NCBI GenBank assembly: GCA_029817715.1
Contig: JARUPY010000190.1
Location: 2,232,001-2,296,000 of the forward strand
DNA length: 64,000 nt
Origin: Melastoma dodecandrum
Taxonomy: Eukaryota; Streptophyta; Magnoliopsida; Myrtales; Melastomataceae
Reading direction: 5' to 3'
Position numbers and translations under genes: made by a program. Below are positions 22,801 through 35,050 of the stretch, piece after piece. The notes beneath the pieces were generated by a model. It worked only from the letters and a program-made list of their open reading frames with translations, was not told the DNA's origin and did not search any database. Position 1 is the stretch's first letter. Each line of letters begins with the position of its first letter.

Positions 22801-23567
22801 TTGCCGCCAGAAACCTGGTGTGGTATACAAGATGAGAACCTTTTAAAGGAACTTCAGAGTATTACTCTGACAGAGGAACTTCCTACAATGCTTCAAGAAG
22901 AGGTACGGTCCCACTTTATGTTTCTTATTGTTTGCTTTTTTATGGCATTTGTCTATTCATTGTTTTCATTTTCTTGGTTTCACTTTTTCTTTGGTAATAT
23001 CTTGGCACACACGGCCCCTTAATTGCTAGCCGTAACAATAAAAGGCCGGTCTGTTCACCATGATCGCATGGAATGATGTCTCAAGTAACTCATTTTCTGA
23101 AGATGTTACATAATGTTGGCGCTTCTTTTAGAATGTTCGAAAGCCCTGGAAAATCAGTGGTGTGATGACAGTCTATTGCTGTTGTGGTTTAAATTATGGT
23201 TTCACTTAATTGGGTGGAGGTGCTACTATTAAATTCACCAGACTGAGTTGTGGGGTGATGCTTTCCAATTAGGTTTTACTAACAAAAGCATAAACCAACT
23301 ATTGATGGACTGTTGGGTCTCTGATGCACTTTCCCTGATTTTCCATATAATAATTCATTCTGTGGCAAAAGAATTTCTCTTTTCTTCTGTGAACATCTCA
23401 TGAGAATAAAACTTCAGTGTCCTGGTGGCTTGTTACTGGAATAAAAACTTAATCATCACGGTCATATGAACTTATGCCAGGTCCTGCATTTAAGGAGGCA
23501 GCTATACCTCCTGAAGAAGTGTCAAGAGAACAGAGTGGACGAGGATCTCTCCGCCCCTTTGGTATAA
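19849..23567 (+). CDS. PCS1: phytochelatin synthase (glutathione gamma-glutamylcysteinyltransferase)
   Basis: Eight exons: 19849-19923, 20026-20182, 20958-21196, 21539-21702, 21914-21965, 22080-22307, 22396-22902, 23481-23567; 502 aa, the usual length. It makes phytochelatins from glutathione in the cytosol when activated by Cd, As, Zn and other metals. The N-terminal papain-like domain (about 1-220) has the catalytic triad at the same numbers as Arabidopsis PCS1: Cys56 (SEPAYC), His162 (TGTGH) and Asp180 (LILD). The start [15 protein letters not shown] is family-typical. The C-terminal sensor domain has Cys pairs and clusters ([22 protein letters not shown]) and ends [25 protein letters not shown]. 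Every exon joins in frame and no lesion is seen. Intron 2 is the longest (775 bp). Confidence 0.95.
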
Positions 23568-25920
23568 CTTTTCCCTTCCACCATTCCATATCTCTCCTCC
23601 CAACATAAAAGTTGGACTGGTTCACAGCATAGTAACTGTCTTGTGGTGGAAATGTTTGTTAACCAAATCCATTTTCTATTCCTAATGAACAAGCTGGGCT
23701 ATATTTTATCTAACATGCTTTAGACGCATATATTTGGAATTTCATTAACTCTTAGCCTTTAGACATAACATTTACCGTGTCCCAAGAGTCCGGTGTACAA
23801 CTCTCCTATATCCAACATCTACAACTTGTCCAAAACAGCCGAACCTAGCGACAACTATTATGCTTCTACTGCCTCTAACTGGGATGATTGCGCAGACATT
23901 CATTACGGGATGCTTGTCCCGCCTCTGACTTGTATCTCTACCGGTCAAAGTCTATCGACAAGATCGACGAGTTCACTTCTCAAGCGACTACCCAATCGAA
24001 GCGGTCAAGCAGCTGCAGGCGTAAAATCGAAAAAGGTAGGTTACAGCCCTTGCAACGAGCTACAAAAACGGCAATAGCGATACAAAAATTCGAGTCCCAT
24101 AGATGAGACGACATGGTAAAGAAGACACGGGGTAACTGGTTGCTCTGTATACTGATTGAGCTCACAATTATCACCTTTGCGGTTTCGGGCCACGTTTTTC
24201 ACGGAATTTGCAAGTGTCGATATTCCGGATCGCGACTTCATTGTATTTTCAGTGACCCGGTCTGAAACAACAGACGACATTCTTGAAATTCTGAAAACCA
24301 AAATGATGTCTTATAATATTTTTTAAACGTAACCATATTTTCGTACAAATTATTATATTGTATTTATTACAGTGTAGAAATTAGGCCGGGGTCGTCAAGT
24401 CTGGCCTAATTATAGGCCCATTGGTTGGGGGAAGGGGGTGAAATCATTTATAGAAATTTATTTTATCAACCAAACTCCTCATCAATTGGGTCATATTTAA
24501 AGCCACCATACCATACCCACCCACCCATCTCATCTCATCTCATCTAATCTCCATCTAATCTATGCAATCAAATGCTCTAATTGAGTTGGGGGCTCTTCCT
24601 CTATTTATCCCTCCCCAACCACACACACACATGTTTTTCTTCTACATTAAATTCTAAACAGGAGGGAGGGAAGAAAACTATTAGTCAATCATAGTTGTTG
24701 TCCTCCTCCTTGGAGTAAAAATTATATCCACCCCACCCCCCCCACAAACAACAACCACCGAAAACCGACAAAAAAGCGTTATTAACTTCATCATCTCCCT
24801 TGCTGGCTTCCACCAAGGCAAACCGCGTCATGATACGATTTGCTTATACGTGATTGACCATACAATATCGTGCTCTTCCCTGTGAGGGTTGAACTATTCT
24901 TTCTCCATCATCATCATCTTCTTCCTTCTCTTGTAATTCCATATCTCTATCCCCTTTTAGATGATTAGTTGACTTGAATGAATGATTTGATTAGTATATG
25001 CTCGATCGTGGCCAAGGGGGGACGATAGACAGAGCCTCCACTGGATGGAGAGGATATGCTTTCAATTCCTTGGCAGGAGAACACGTTGCCTGCCTCCATC
25101 TTAGATACAACCATGCATATATCATTGTGTCACGTTATTACACAACCATGCATTATTCTCGATCAACCTCGTCGTTATCTTCTCTATCGACCTCGCAAAG
25201 TCAGAGCTCGGCTGGGCATATCATATATCATACGGGGAACTCGAATCTTCCCGATGCCAAGCTTGTATTTTTAAAATACAGAATCGCGCGACACGTAATG
25301 TCGATTATATGGACCGGGGACAAGCTTTACCCCTAACTTAGCTTTTATATTTCGATACCCGTAGGTTGGGTGGGTCGGTCGAATATTATCTCAGTTAGTG
25401 AAAACTAATTTAATTTAGATGGCCTAAAAACCTAACCAAAACTATTTTAAACAAGTTGATATGATATGATATCTGACTGAGTTGGGGGGGGGGGGGGGCG
25501 TCGTACAGCTAATAGTGATTACTATTACAGTAAAATCATGATTAATGATGATGTTTGAAATCCCAGAGTCACAGTCACACAATCAATCATCGAGCAAACA
25601 GCTGTGCCTGTCTGTGTGTGTGGTAGCTCGAAAGTCTCTAATAAATCCCCCACCCCGCACTGACTTTTCGATGCTTGGCTAATATTTACTTACTTCTTTC
25701 GTGTTGTTTTCCTTACCCACGCTTGAATTGGGGGGGGGGGGGGAAGTATTCAATTTTCCAGGCGTAATAAATATGAGGAAGATGGTTTTTTCTGTGTAAG
25801 ATCGGTCGGTGGTGATTAGGTCTCGGGAGATGTCGCCCATATTTAATGCTAAAAACTAGCCACCGTAGCTAATCAAATATATAATAATGTATGTATGTAT
25901 AACTTGGTGTGACGTTGTTT
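23568..25920. other. intergenic, gene-poor
   Basis: PCS1 3' flank, then low-complexity DNA: CATCT repeats near 24528-24560, a CA run near 24621, and G-homopolymers of 15 (25484-25498) and 14 (25730-25743). Open frames here lack domains. I see no tRNA or microRNA precursor that I recognise. Confidence 0.4.
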
Positions 25921-26020
25921 AGTTCCTCGGGAACTATACTTTTTTTATAGCCCAAAGTGCATTAAAAGTACATTTGGACCTTTTAATGCACTTTGGGATA
26001 ACCAATCTTGTTTAGGAACT
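25921..26020. repeat. 100-bp palindromic element (MITE-like hairpin)
   Basis: An 18-bp perfect inverted repeat, CCCAAAGTGCATTAAAAG (25951-25968) and its complement (25980-25997), encloses an 11-nt loop. The block is bounded by AGTTCCT (25921-25927) and AGGAACT (26014-26020), a 7-bp terminal inversion. No target-site duplication is clear. It is a small TIR element or a hairpin-forming transcript source. Confidence 0.5.
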
Positions 26021-29000
26021 TACAAATTGGCTTCGGATCGCTGCTGCCCATCTCCCACCCACACCCTCGACTTCATCGACCCCGCAAATCATGGCGGTGA
26101 GTCGATTTTTTTGAACTTGAATCGTAAACGATATTATTGGAACTTTTGTAAGGAAAGATGAGGAATTAAAATTTTTATCACGAATCTTGGACCGAACTAA
26201 ATCAACATTAATCAATTGTTTTCTATATACATATTAATAAAAATCGAAAACAAAATAATAAAATATGGAGATCCAAATCCCGAGATTTTTAATTTTATTT
26301 TAAGATTTTCCATCACGAAGACGGTGATTAGAAACAGGTAGTTACGTTACGTGTAATTTATGCTTAATCGTTGTGTTCAAAATTCACTAAGGTAGCTAAG
26401 TGGTCAACAAAACATCGGGAGCTGTCCTTTATCGATCCTTCTTTTGATTTCGTATCCATCCGCGATGATGTCGATGATCTTCCCAACTCATCCTTCGTCT
26501 TCTTCTCCTGCAGCGTGATGTAATAACTCATCGGCAAGCTTAGCTTCACGATGCATATGGTGTTTTCCATGCGTGATTGGGGTTGAGGATTTGACTTCAC
26601 ATGGCTAGCTCAAATGGCCGCCGATCCACGAGTCAACTCGTCATTACCCCATCTACCTCCTCCTCTTCCAATACTTGGCACGATTCATACAACTCGTCTC
26701 GTGTATTGAATCACAATAACATTTACTTTACCGTCTCATTACAAACAACCATCCCATGTTAAGTTTCGGCTCTATGTCGACCGCGTGACATCAATTCACC
26801 GTGGAATGTCGACTCAGTTAGATATGGCGTGCGTGCTTCTTGGGATTTTCACATTCGGACAGAGAAAGGAAAGAGCCTTCATGTTTAGGGGGAGGGAATC
26901 TTCCCACGTTCTCTACAGAACTTTGTCCTACGAGGAGAAGCAACCCGGGGGAGAGAGGACCGATGACCTTCAAGTCTGCTTCCTTGTTTATTTATTGTTG
27001 TCATTTTCGTGGCTAGTTGTTCATTATATTATGTTGATCAGGCACGCAAAAGGACAGCGAGAAGATCGTGTGATCTTTAAGTCAGGGATCATCCGAGGAA
27101 ATATCCATCTCTAAACTCCAAAACCAACACGGGTAAAAACCTACTTCTCGCGTCGAGAAGGCGTGGCGAGGTATAACGAAACGAATGCGACGACCGTGTG
27201 GCGCAACTAGGGTTTGGAACGAGTTGGAAGAAGATGATCCAGAGGGAAGACAGCAGTGACTCAACAAAGTTGAATAGGGAAGAACATTGAAATGGTTTCT
27301 CATTAACATTGAAAAAAGACAAAAGTGATTGATTAGGTAGGGGGAACCGAAACCACATGCTTTTTTAGAAGAATAATTCGGGGGAGTCGATGACTTCCCT
27401 TTTCTTCTTTTCTTTGTTATCCTTTGGTTGTAGCAAATGAGCGCCCTCCAAACCAACTCCCCCTCTATCCATCATTTCATTTCACCTACTTTCCCTCTTT
27501 TCCCTTTTGCTTTATCTCTTTAGTACTAGTAGTAGGTGCCATAATAGAATAGACCCCAATCATCTCGAAATACGTTATTCGTTGGTCCCACCGAAAATTG
27601 ACTAATACTATTAAATTTACATTTCAAATATCGATTTTTCTGATTTTAATGACAAAATCGACAATTTAAATATCGATTTTTAGGAACCATATTCACAGCC
27701 ATGGCCACCCCCACCCAACAAAAACTTCCAAAAGTTTACTCTAAATATCGATTAGGTTTACTAAGTGTTGTGCTTGTTCATCTGATCCGCCAAAACCCTA
27801 GTAGACCTACATAGGACGAACGGCGTTGGGAAGATGGTGGAAAGCTTGTCATGGGAGGAGGAGCTTTGCTGTCTGCTCTACAATCTTATCTAATTAAGGG
27901 TGTTAAAGTTGGAGATCACCGGTCGGTCCGTGGTTGAGGTGGTTCAGTTTGACAGATTTAGTTTTGATCATCGCTGACGGGACGCGTTAACGTAAGACGA
28001 TCAGACCTTCCGTACCAACATTGGTTATCTAAAAGGAAGTAATAGCGAATGCACGAGTTTGAACGTGACAACAAAAAACGGAATCACGTAAATTATGAGT
28101 GTTATTAATTCGTCACGTATTAATTATAAACGCCAAACTGTTTTAGAAGCTCAAAATATTACGTGAAAACGTAACATATTATGTATTTTCATTTTCAACA
28201 TTAATAAAGAGTTTTGTACGTTTTTAGGGTTAATTTCGAAAAAAATTCGTAAAATACGTTCGCAGTTTCTTATCTGATTGAGGGCATATTCAGTTTTTAA
28301 ATGATGAGTTTTTAAAACTCTTAAGAGTGAATTTTCAAAATTTTATTGTAGAAGTAATTTTGAAATATCAATCATATAATTTTTTTAAAAATATTAACCT
28401 TATATAGTACAAACATCAATTAATAAAATATCACCTTGTAATAATTTTTAATCCAGCCGCCGGTTTAGGGACCACGTTTTTTTTTGTATTTTTCCTCTTT
28501 ATTTTTGGGTTACTTCGCTTTACCTTTTTTCTTTTTCTTTTCCTTTTGTTTTCTCTTTGTTTTCCCTAAAGACGAATGGGTCACTGGTCACTGCTACGTT
28601 AAGCCAATGGCAAAATTCTCAGTCCCCTTTCGTGGTCTCCTGTTCGTTCGCAATCAAAAGCGACCCCATTATCAACTGAGTGCATGGACCACACATCCAC
28701 CACTGCACCACCCCCTTAGATATTAGTCATGTACGATCGATGCGTACTTTCTTACCGTGACGTGTTTTGCTCCATCTTTGATTGTAACTCTTACGTTTAC
28801 GTAACGCGAAGAGAGATAGGCCCACCTACGTGGGAAATGCTCTGTAATTTTTCTTAAAATTGAATAAATTTACCGTTAATTTTGAATAAGATTTGTGAAC
28901 CGTGGTTATGGATTTCGGGTATTACTCCAGCACCACCGTTTAGAGATCGTTGTCTGAAATAACGATCGAAAAGTATTAATAAATAAATTTTATTAATTTT

Positions 29001-29103
29001 TTATTTTAAATAATAATTTTAGAAGTTTGAATCTTAGATGTAAAATTACGCTATTGTTTCAAACGAAGTATTCATCCAAAAACTAAAAACTTATTCTTCG
29101 AAT
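26021..29103. other. intergenic
   Basis: No supported gene in about 3 kb. Frames at 26364-26570 (minus) and 26785-27114 (plus, non-ATG) have no recognisable features. A telobox-like AAAACCCTAG occurs near 27792, which may mark a degraded promoter or chance. Confidence 0.35.
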
Positions 29104-29110
29104 ATTTTTT
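29104..29110. repeat. candidate TSD, left (ATTTTTT)
   Basis: ATTTTTT directly precedes the left TIR and recurs at 29694-29700 directly after the right TIR. The sequence is low-complexity, so the match could be chance. Confidence 0.5.
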
Positions 29111-29693
29111 AGGCAAAATATCAATTTATGGCCTCAACTTTGAGCCAACTTTCTATTTTGTCCTTAACTTAGTTTGTTATATAATTTTGTCACCAACTTT
29201 TGTTTTTATTTCTATTTTGGCCAATCATGAATTTCTTCTAGCGAAAGCCAAACAAGGCCTTAATATAGTCTAACATGTGTCCTATAATAGTGGAGTTTTG
29301 ACATCTCATTCATTCGTCTCATAATCCACTTTATCCGTAATAGTCGCCTCCTAATAGAACATCATCCGACATTCATTGATTTTTCATATTTTTTGACAAC
29401 ATCTATCGTTAACTTCGGCTTCCAATTCACTTGATTTGTTCATCAAAATTTTATAATAAAAAAACAATTGAAAGGTTTCAATATTATTTCATATTTTTTA
29501 AAATCTTTTTTCGTTTTAGTCGATAAATAAAAATTGCCTATTAAGGCCTTATTTGGCTTTCGCTAGAAGAAATTCATGATTGGCCAAAATAGAAATAAAA
29601 ACAAAAGTTGGTGACAAAATTATATAACAAACTAATTTAAGGACAAAACAGAAAGTTGGTTCAAAGTTGAGGCCATAAATTGATATTTTGCCT
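29111..29693. mobile_element. non-autonomous TIR transposon (long-arm MITE)
   Basis: 583-bp element with inverted terminal repeats of 155 bp: 29111-29265 and 29539-29693. I count 4 mismatches between the arms. Each arm starts AGGCAAAATATCAATTTATG inward. The 270-bp centre has no coding capacity. Long TIRs and no ORF suggest a Mutator-like or foldback MITE, but the candidate TSD is 7 bp, not 9, so the superfamily is unresolved. High arm identity indicates recent activity or hairpin-based correction. Confidence 0.85.
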
Positions 29694-31443
29694 ATTTTTT
29701 ATATAATTTCGTACACATTTTTCAAGGGGAGGAATTTTCAAAAAACTCCCCAGCCCGCCTATGTGTACTGTTTGAGGAGACATTATGCAATGATTGAAAT
29801 GACATTGCTCGATTATTCATATCAGACCAAAAGAAGAAGAAAAAAGAGGGCATCACCCAAAAAATCAAACAATAAAATCTCTAACGCAAGGCCGACATTT
29901 TTCTTCTTTGTTTAACATCTTGTTTTGGAATAGTCTGCCAAGTGGTTTCCTCTCGCACGGCATTGACAAAATCGACCTCCCTTTCCATCAACATGCTCTG
30001 CTCCGTTGGGAGGGTTTCGAAACATGTTCGTCTCTTAGTGAACGGAGAAAATCGACGTCGGATCGGAGAGTTTAGTGAGCAGACGGGCTCGAACGGCGAG
30101 ATGAATTCTGTTGCGATCGCAGTTAGATCCATCCCTAGTTACGAATCACGTGTGGAAAGAGTTTTGTTATCCGCACATGGTGGTGGGTCGAATGGTTTGA
30201 TTAATACTTTCGCAGCCCCGACTTCCTGTCCCCAGTCATCAACGAAAAAGGTTTTGGACAGATTTCATTACGTTCAATTATTCGAAACACGACAACGATG
30301 AAGTCGCGACACGCGGGGGGGGGGGGGGGGCGCGCTCTTCCTCTTCTCCGAGTCCCATGTCGCGTACAGCAAGATGTCTAAAGGGACGCCTCGCCTGCCG
30401 CAGCACATGCATCCCCCCGTGGCCGGATCGCCTTGTTGAGAGCCGGCACTTGATTAAAAGAGACTTTGTATCTAACCAACATGGTTAAAAGCTGGTCGGC
30501 CACCGCTTCCATAGAGAAAAACAAATAAAATCGCAGAAGTCGGGTCAGAACATGACAGAGAGTCCTTTCTGATCATTCAGGGGGGGTTGGCCTGGAATTT
30601 CCTATTCTTTCTCCTCATTCATCGTCCTCGATGTGCTGCAACATGGCGCACCTCCTGCAACATGGAGAGGCAAGAGAGTTGACCATTTCAATACTAATAA
30701 ACAAGAACAGGAAAGAAATAAACTCTCATGAGATAGTTTAATTCGAGGAGTCGGAAAGTGAATGAAATGGAACGGAGGGAACGGAAGCTTCCGTCCGGTA
30801 CGAAACTTTCGTTGAGTATCTTACTCTTCGGATTCAAAATAAATACGACGGAATGAATCTCATTTTATTTCATTTCGAGCATTCCTTCGTTTGATTGACC
30901 TTAATTTTCGCGGGATGGATCGAAACTTTTGTGATTCCGGAAACGAACCAAACGCACCGTAAATGATTATAGAAGAACAAACATTAGCATAAACCTTGTC
31001 CGTTGTAATTACTTAGTTCTCATGAACAAACATTAGCATAAACATGTTATGTCAAAATGATCTTAGAGGTGTTTAATCATTGAGCAAACTGGGTCAAAAC
31101 CATACACCTGTTCTTACACTTAAAACGACAAGGGATCATTAGAGTGTTTTTGGATTTGGATCGCCAGCCGGGAACAACCCCAAAAAGAAAAACAAATACA
31201 CTAATCTTACATGATTGGAGGGAATCATGTGCTGATGAACCCAAAAAACAAGTGAAGGTGGGAGGGAGGCCAGCTAAGAGACTCGGCCCCCCCCCCCCCC
31301 TCATTGACACGTAACCAAAAAACGTTTCTAGAATTATGATTATTTCTCGTTACGTGAATCGGAGCGGACCATCGAATGCGACATTTTTTAGTTTTTATTC
31401 ATTTTAATGACTAATATTCATCCTCCCCCCCCCCCAATGTTAC
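29694..31443. other. intergenic, extensin upstream region
   Basis: Contains an unrecognised ATG-initiated 83-codon minus-strand frame (29881-30132) in a moderately GC-rich, exon-like stretch; I cannot support it as a gene. Homopolymers: 16 G (30315-30330), 14 C (31287-31300) and 11 C (31425-31435). Confidence 0.35.
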
Positions 31444-31450
31444 TATAAAA
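31444..31450 (+). promoter_or_regulatory. TATA box of the extensin gene
   Basis: TATAAAA 67 bp before the ATG at 31517, with no other TATA-like sequence between; a leader of roughly 35-40 nt is expected. Confidence 0.6.
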
Positions 31451-31516
31451 CTCTCCCTGAGCTCTCACACTTCCCAACTAAACCCATCGCCACCACCTGC
31501 TCCCTTCCCCCTCGCC

Positions 31517-34500
31517 ATGACTACCCCCGGCGGTGGCCCTCCACGGCCACGTCGTCGGCCGAAGCTTGCCTCCGCGCCGGCATTGGCTCTCCTCGCCACG
31601 TTGTTGTGTAGCACCGCCCGTTCTGCCTCTGCTCAAGCCTATCCCTACTCTTCTCCTCCCCCTCCTCCTTACGTTTACAGCTCTCCCCCGCCTCCTCCTT
31701 ATGAGTACAAGTCTCCTCCTCCTCCATCGCCTTCGCCGCCTCCGCCTTATGTTTACAAGTCCCCACCTCCGCCATCTCCATCCCCGCCTCCGCCGTACGT
31801 CTACAAATCCCCACCTCCGCCCGAGCCATCCCCACCTCCCCCATACGTCTACAAGTCCCCACCGCCGCCATCTCCATCCCCGCCTCCGCCGTACGTCTAC
31901 AAGTCCCCACCGCCACCTTCTCCATCCCCTCCTCCGCCATACGTCTACAAGTCCCCACCTCCGCCCGAGCCATCGCCGCCGCCACCTTACATTTACAAAT
32001 CACCTCCGCCGCCATCACCTCCCCCACCACCCCCCTATGCTTACAAGTCACCTCCACCGCCGTCTCCATCTCCTCCCCCACCTTACATGTATAAGTCCCC
32101 ACCGCCGCCTTCTCCATCCCCTCCGCCCCCATACATCTACAAGTCCCCGCCCCCGCCCTCTCCCTCACCTCCCCCGCCGTACCTTTACAAGTCTCCGCCT
32201 CCACCATCACCCATGCCTTACGTGTACAAGTCCCCTCCCCCGCCGCCCTACATCTACAAATCTCCTCCCCCTCCTCCCTACGTCTACAAGTCCCCGCCTC
32301 CGCCTCCGCCGAAGTACTATTACATGTCCCCGCCCCCACCGACCCCGCACCCCTACGAGCCACCGTCGCACCACCATCACCACGAGGAGATGGTGAAGGT
32401 AGTCGGGAAGGTGTACTGCTACAGGTGCTACAACTGGGAGTACCCTGTCAAGTCCCACGACAGGAAGCATCTCAAAGGTACTATCCCCTTCGATCTTTTT
32501 GCAGATGTCCCAAATCAACTGTTAAAAAAGAAAGAGGTTGTCTTTGATGCACATGTGTTCGGACCCACTACTTATCCGATAATAGCGGAAAAGAACAACT
32601 ACATAATCCTAGGAGTGGGGACAACCTTAGCGTGTGACATTAATCTTTCAAGAGTTGCTGCACATGATTTCGGGGTGTCCCTTTAGGGAAACACAACCTA
32701 ATCAGACTAGGAGTTTTCTTATAGGGTTGTTAGACATAATTGCACGTTGAGTTGTTGGGCTAATGGGTTTTGTTGTGTTTTTGTTGTTGGGGACTTTGGA
32801 GCAGGTGCGGTAGTTGAAGTCACCTGCAAGGCCGGCGAGAAGACCATCACCGCCTATGGCACGACCAAGATCAATGGCAAGTACAGCATCGTGCTCCATG
32901 GGTTCGACTACGGTGAGTATGGAGCCAAGGCTTGCGTCGCCAAGCTCCACGCCCCACCCAAGGACTCCCCCTGCAACATCCCGACTGACTTGCACTCCGG
33001 CCACAAGGGTGCCCCGCTCAAGCTGAAGTCCAAGACAGAGTCTGAGGTTGTCCTGTCCGCTGGCTCATTTGCTTATGGTCCCAAGACTCCTTACGAGGAG
33101 TGCAAGAAGCACGAGCACGAGCATGAGCACAAGCCCTCTCCGGCTCCTTACGTGTACAAGTCCCCTCCCCCGCCCTCGTACCTCTACAAGTCGCCTCCTC
33201 CTCCACCGACCCCGACCTACATCTACAAGTCCCCTCCTCCCCCACCATATGTTTATAAGTCCCCTCCGCCTCCGACGCCCACCTATGTGTATAAATCCCC
33301 GCCGCCACCACCTCACACTTATATCTACAAGTCCCCTCCCCCGCCACCACCGTACATCTACAAGTCTCCTCCACCTCCGCCACCGACCCCGAGTTACATC
33401 TACAAGTCCCCACCTCCTCCACCATATGTTTACAAGTCTCCACCTCCTCCATCACCGGCCTATGTCTATAAGTCCCCCCCACCTCCTCCATACTTATACA
33501 AGTCGCCCCCACCACCGCCTCCGACTTATATCTACAAGTCCCCTCCTCCACCGCCATATGTTTACAAGTCCCCGCCTCCTCCGTCACCCGCCTATGTCTA
33601 CAAGTCTCCACCACCACCACCACCTTACTTATACAAGTCACCCCCACCACCACCTCCAACTTATATCTACAAGTCCCCTCCCCCGCCACCGTACATGTAC
33701 AAGTCGCCTCCTCCGCCACCAACCCCGACTTACATGTACAAGTCCCCACCTCCTCCCCCATATGTTTACAAGTCTCCACCTCCTCCGTCACCGGCCTATG
33801 TCTATAAGTCCCCCCCACCTCCTCCATACTTATACAAGTCGCCCCCACCACCGCCTCCGACTTATATCTACAAGTCCCCTCCTCCACCACCGTACCTGTA
33901 CAAATCACCTCCTCCCCCTCCGCCTTACACACCATACATCTACAAGTCCCCTCCCCCACCCCCATACATCTATAAGTCGCCACCACCGCCCCCGTATGTC
34001 TACAAGTCTCCACCACCGACTTACATTTACAAGTCCCCACCACCCCCACCATACATCTATAAGTCACCACCGCCACCTCCCGTCAAGCCGGTGGAACCAC
34101 CTTATTACTACAAGTCTCCTCCCCCGCCTTCACCATCTCCTCCGCCACCCTACATTTACAAGTCCCCTCCTCCTCCTTCCCCTTCTCCTCCTCCGCCCTA
34201 TTACTATGAGTCCCCCCCACCCCCGATGAAGTCTCCCCCGCCACCATACTATTATAAGTCCCCTCCTCCTCCCGAGCCTTCTCCTCCTCCTCCCTACATC
34301 TATAAGTCCCCCCCTCCCCCATCACCATCCCCGCCCCCGCCTTACATCTATAAATCCCCTCCACCACCATCTCCGTCGCCTCCACCATACATTTACAAGT
34401 CCCCGCCGCCTCCTTCACCATCTCCTCCTCCTCCCTACATCTACAAGTCACCTCCCCCACCTGAACCATCGCCTCCTCCACCATACATCTACAAGTCTCC

Positions 34501-35050
34501 ACCCCCTCCTTCCCCGTCTCCTCCTCCTCCCTACATCTACAAGTCACCACCCCCTCCTTCCCCATCGCCTCCTCCTCCCTACATGTACATGTCCCCACCC
34601 CCTCCTTCACCGTCCCCTCCTCCTCCCTACATGTACAAGTCCCCTCCCCCGCCATCTCCATCCCCACCTCCACCATATATCTACAAGTCCCCACCTCCGC
34701 CTGAACCATCGCCGCCACCTCCTTACCTCTACATGTCCCCCCCACCTCCTTCTCCATCCCCCCCTCCACCATACATCTACAAGTCCCCACCTCCGCCATC
34801 TCCATCCCCACCTCCCCCGTACATGTACAAGTCCCCCCCACCTCCTTCGCCGTCGCCTCCTCCTCCTTACGTCTACATGTCCCCTCCCCCGCCATCTCCA
34901 TCCCCACCTCCTCCGTACATCTACAAGTCCCCACCTCCCCCATCTCCATCCCCGCCTCCGCCCTACCATTACGCATCGCCACCCCCGCCAGAACCCTCCA
35001 CTCCACTACCATACATCTACGCATCACCCCCGCCCCCCATTCATTACTAA
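31517..35050 (+). CDS. extensin - Ole e 1 - extensin chimeric cell-wall protein
   Basis: Two exons, 31517-32477 and 32805-35050 (GT-AG, phase 1), encode 1068 aa. Signal peptide about 1-40 (ALALLATLLCS...ASAQA). First extensin arm about 41-280: repeats of SPPPP with YxYK spacers. A His-rich linker (SHHHHHE) leads to a pollen Ole e 1-like domain (about 294-425), starting VVGKVYCYRCYNW and containing VEVTCKAG, the Cys pattern of the fold and YEEC. The intron falls inside this domain, which is strong evidence that both halves are one gene. Second arm about 431-1068, first YVYKSPPPP units and then SPPPPSPSPPPPYIYK units. SPPPP serines and prolines are sites of O-glycosylation, and YxY of Tyr cross-linking, in wall networks. 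Such Ole e 1/extensin proteins occur in dicots, but usually with one arm. Internal repeat number may vary between alleles. Confidence 0.9.

Noticed and set aside
24480..25000. Possible microRNA precursor in pyrimidine-rich DNA
   Set aside because: I recognised no mature miRNA of the conserved plant families and saw no long stem.
26785..27114. 109-codon plus-strand frame with a hydrophobic stretch
   Set aside because: Begins with GTG, has no recognisable domain, and the surroundings have intergenic composition.
27780..27810. Telomere-like AAAACCCTAG
   Set aside because: Single unit only; teloboxes are common in plant promoters and there is no array.
29881..30132. 83-codon ATG-initiated minus-strand frame in a moderately GC-rich patch
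   Set aside because: No recognisable motif, signal peptide or splice partner; could be a small gene, but nothing in the sequence supports it.
31521..32363. 280-codon antisense frame across the first extensin arm, and similar 329- to 352-codon frames across the second arm
   Set aside because: They mirror the GC-rich SPPPP codons and encode low-complexity Arg/Glu/Gly/Met text with no signal or domain; the plus strand has signal peptide, intron and Ole e 1 domain.
32747..35050. A separate extensin gene starting near 32747
   Set aside because: The frame before 32805 is intron; the Ole e 1 domain is split exactly at 32477/32805, so both exons form one gene.
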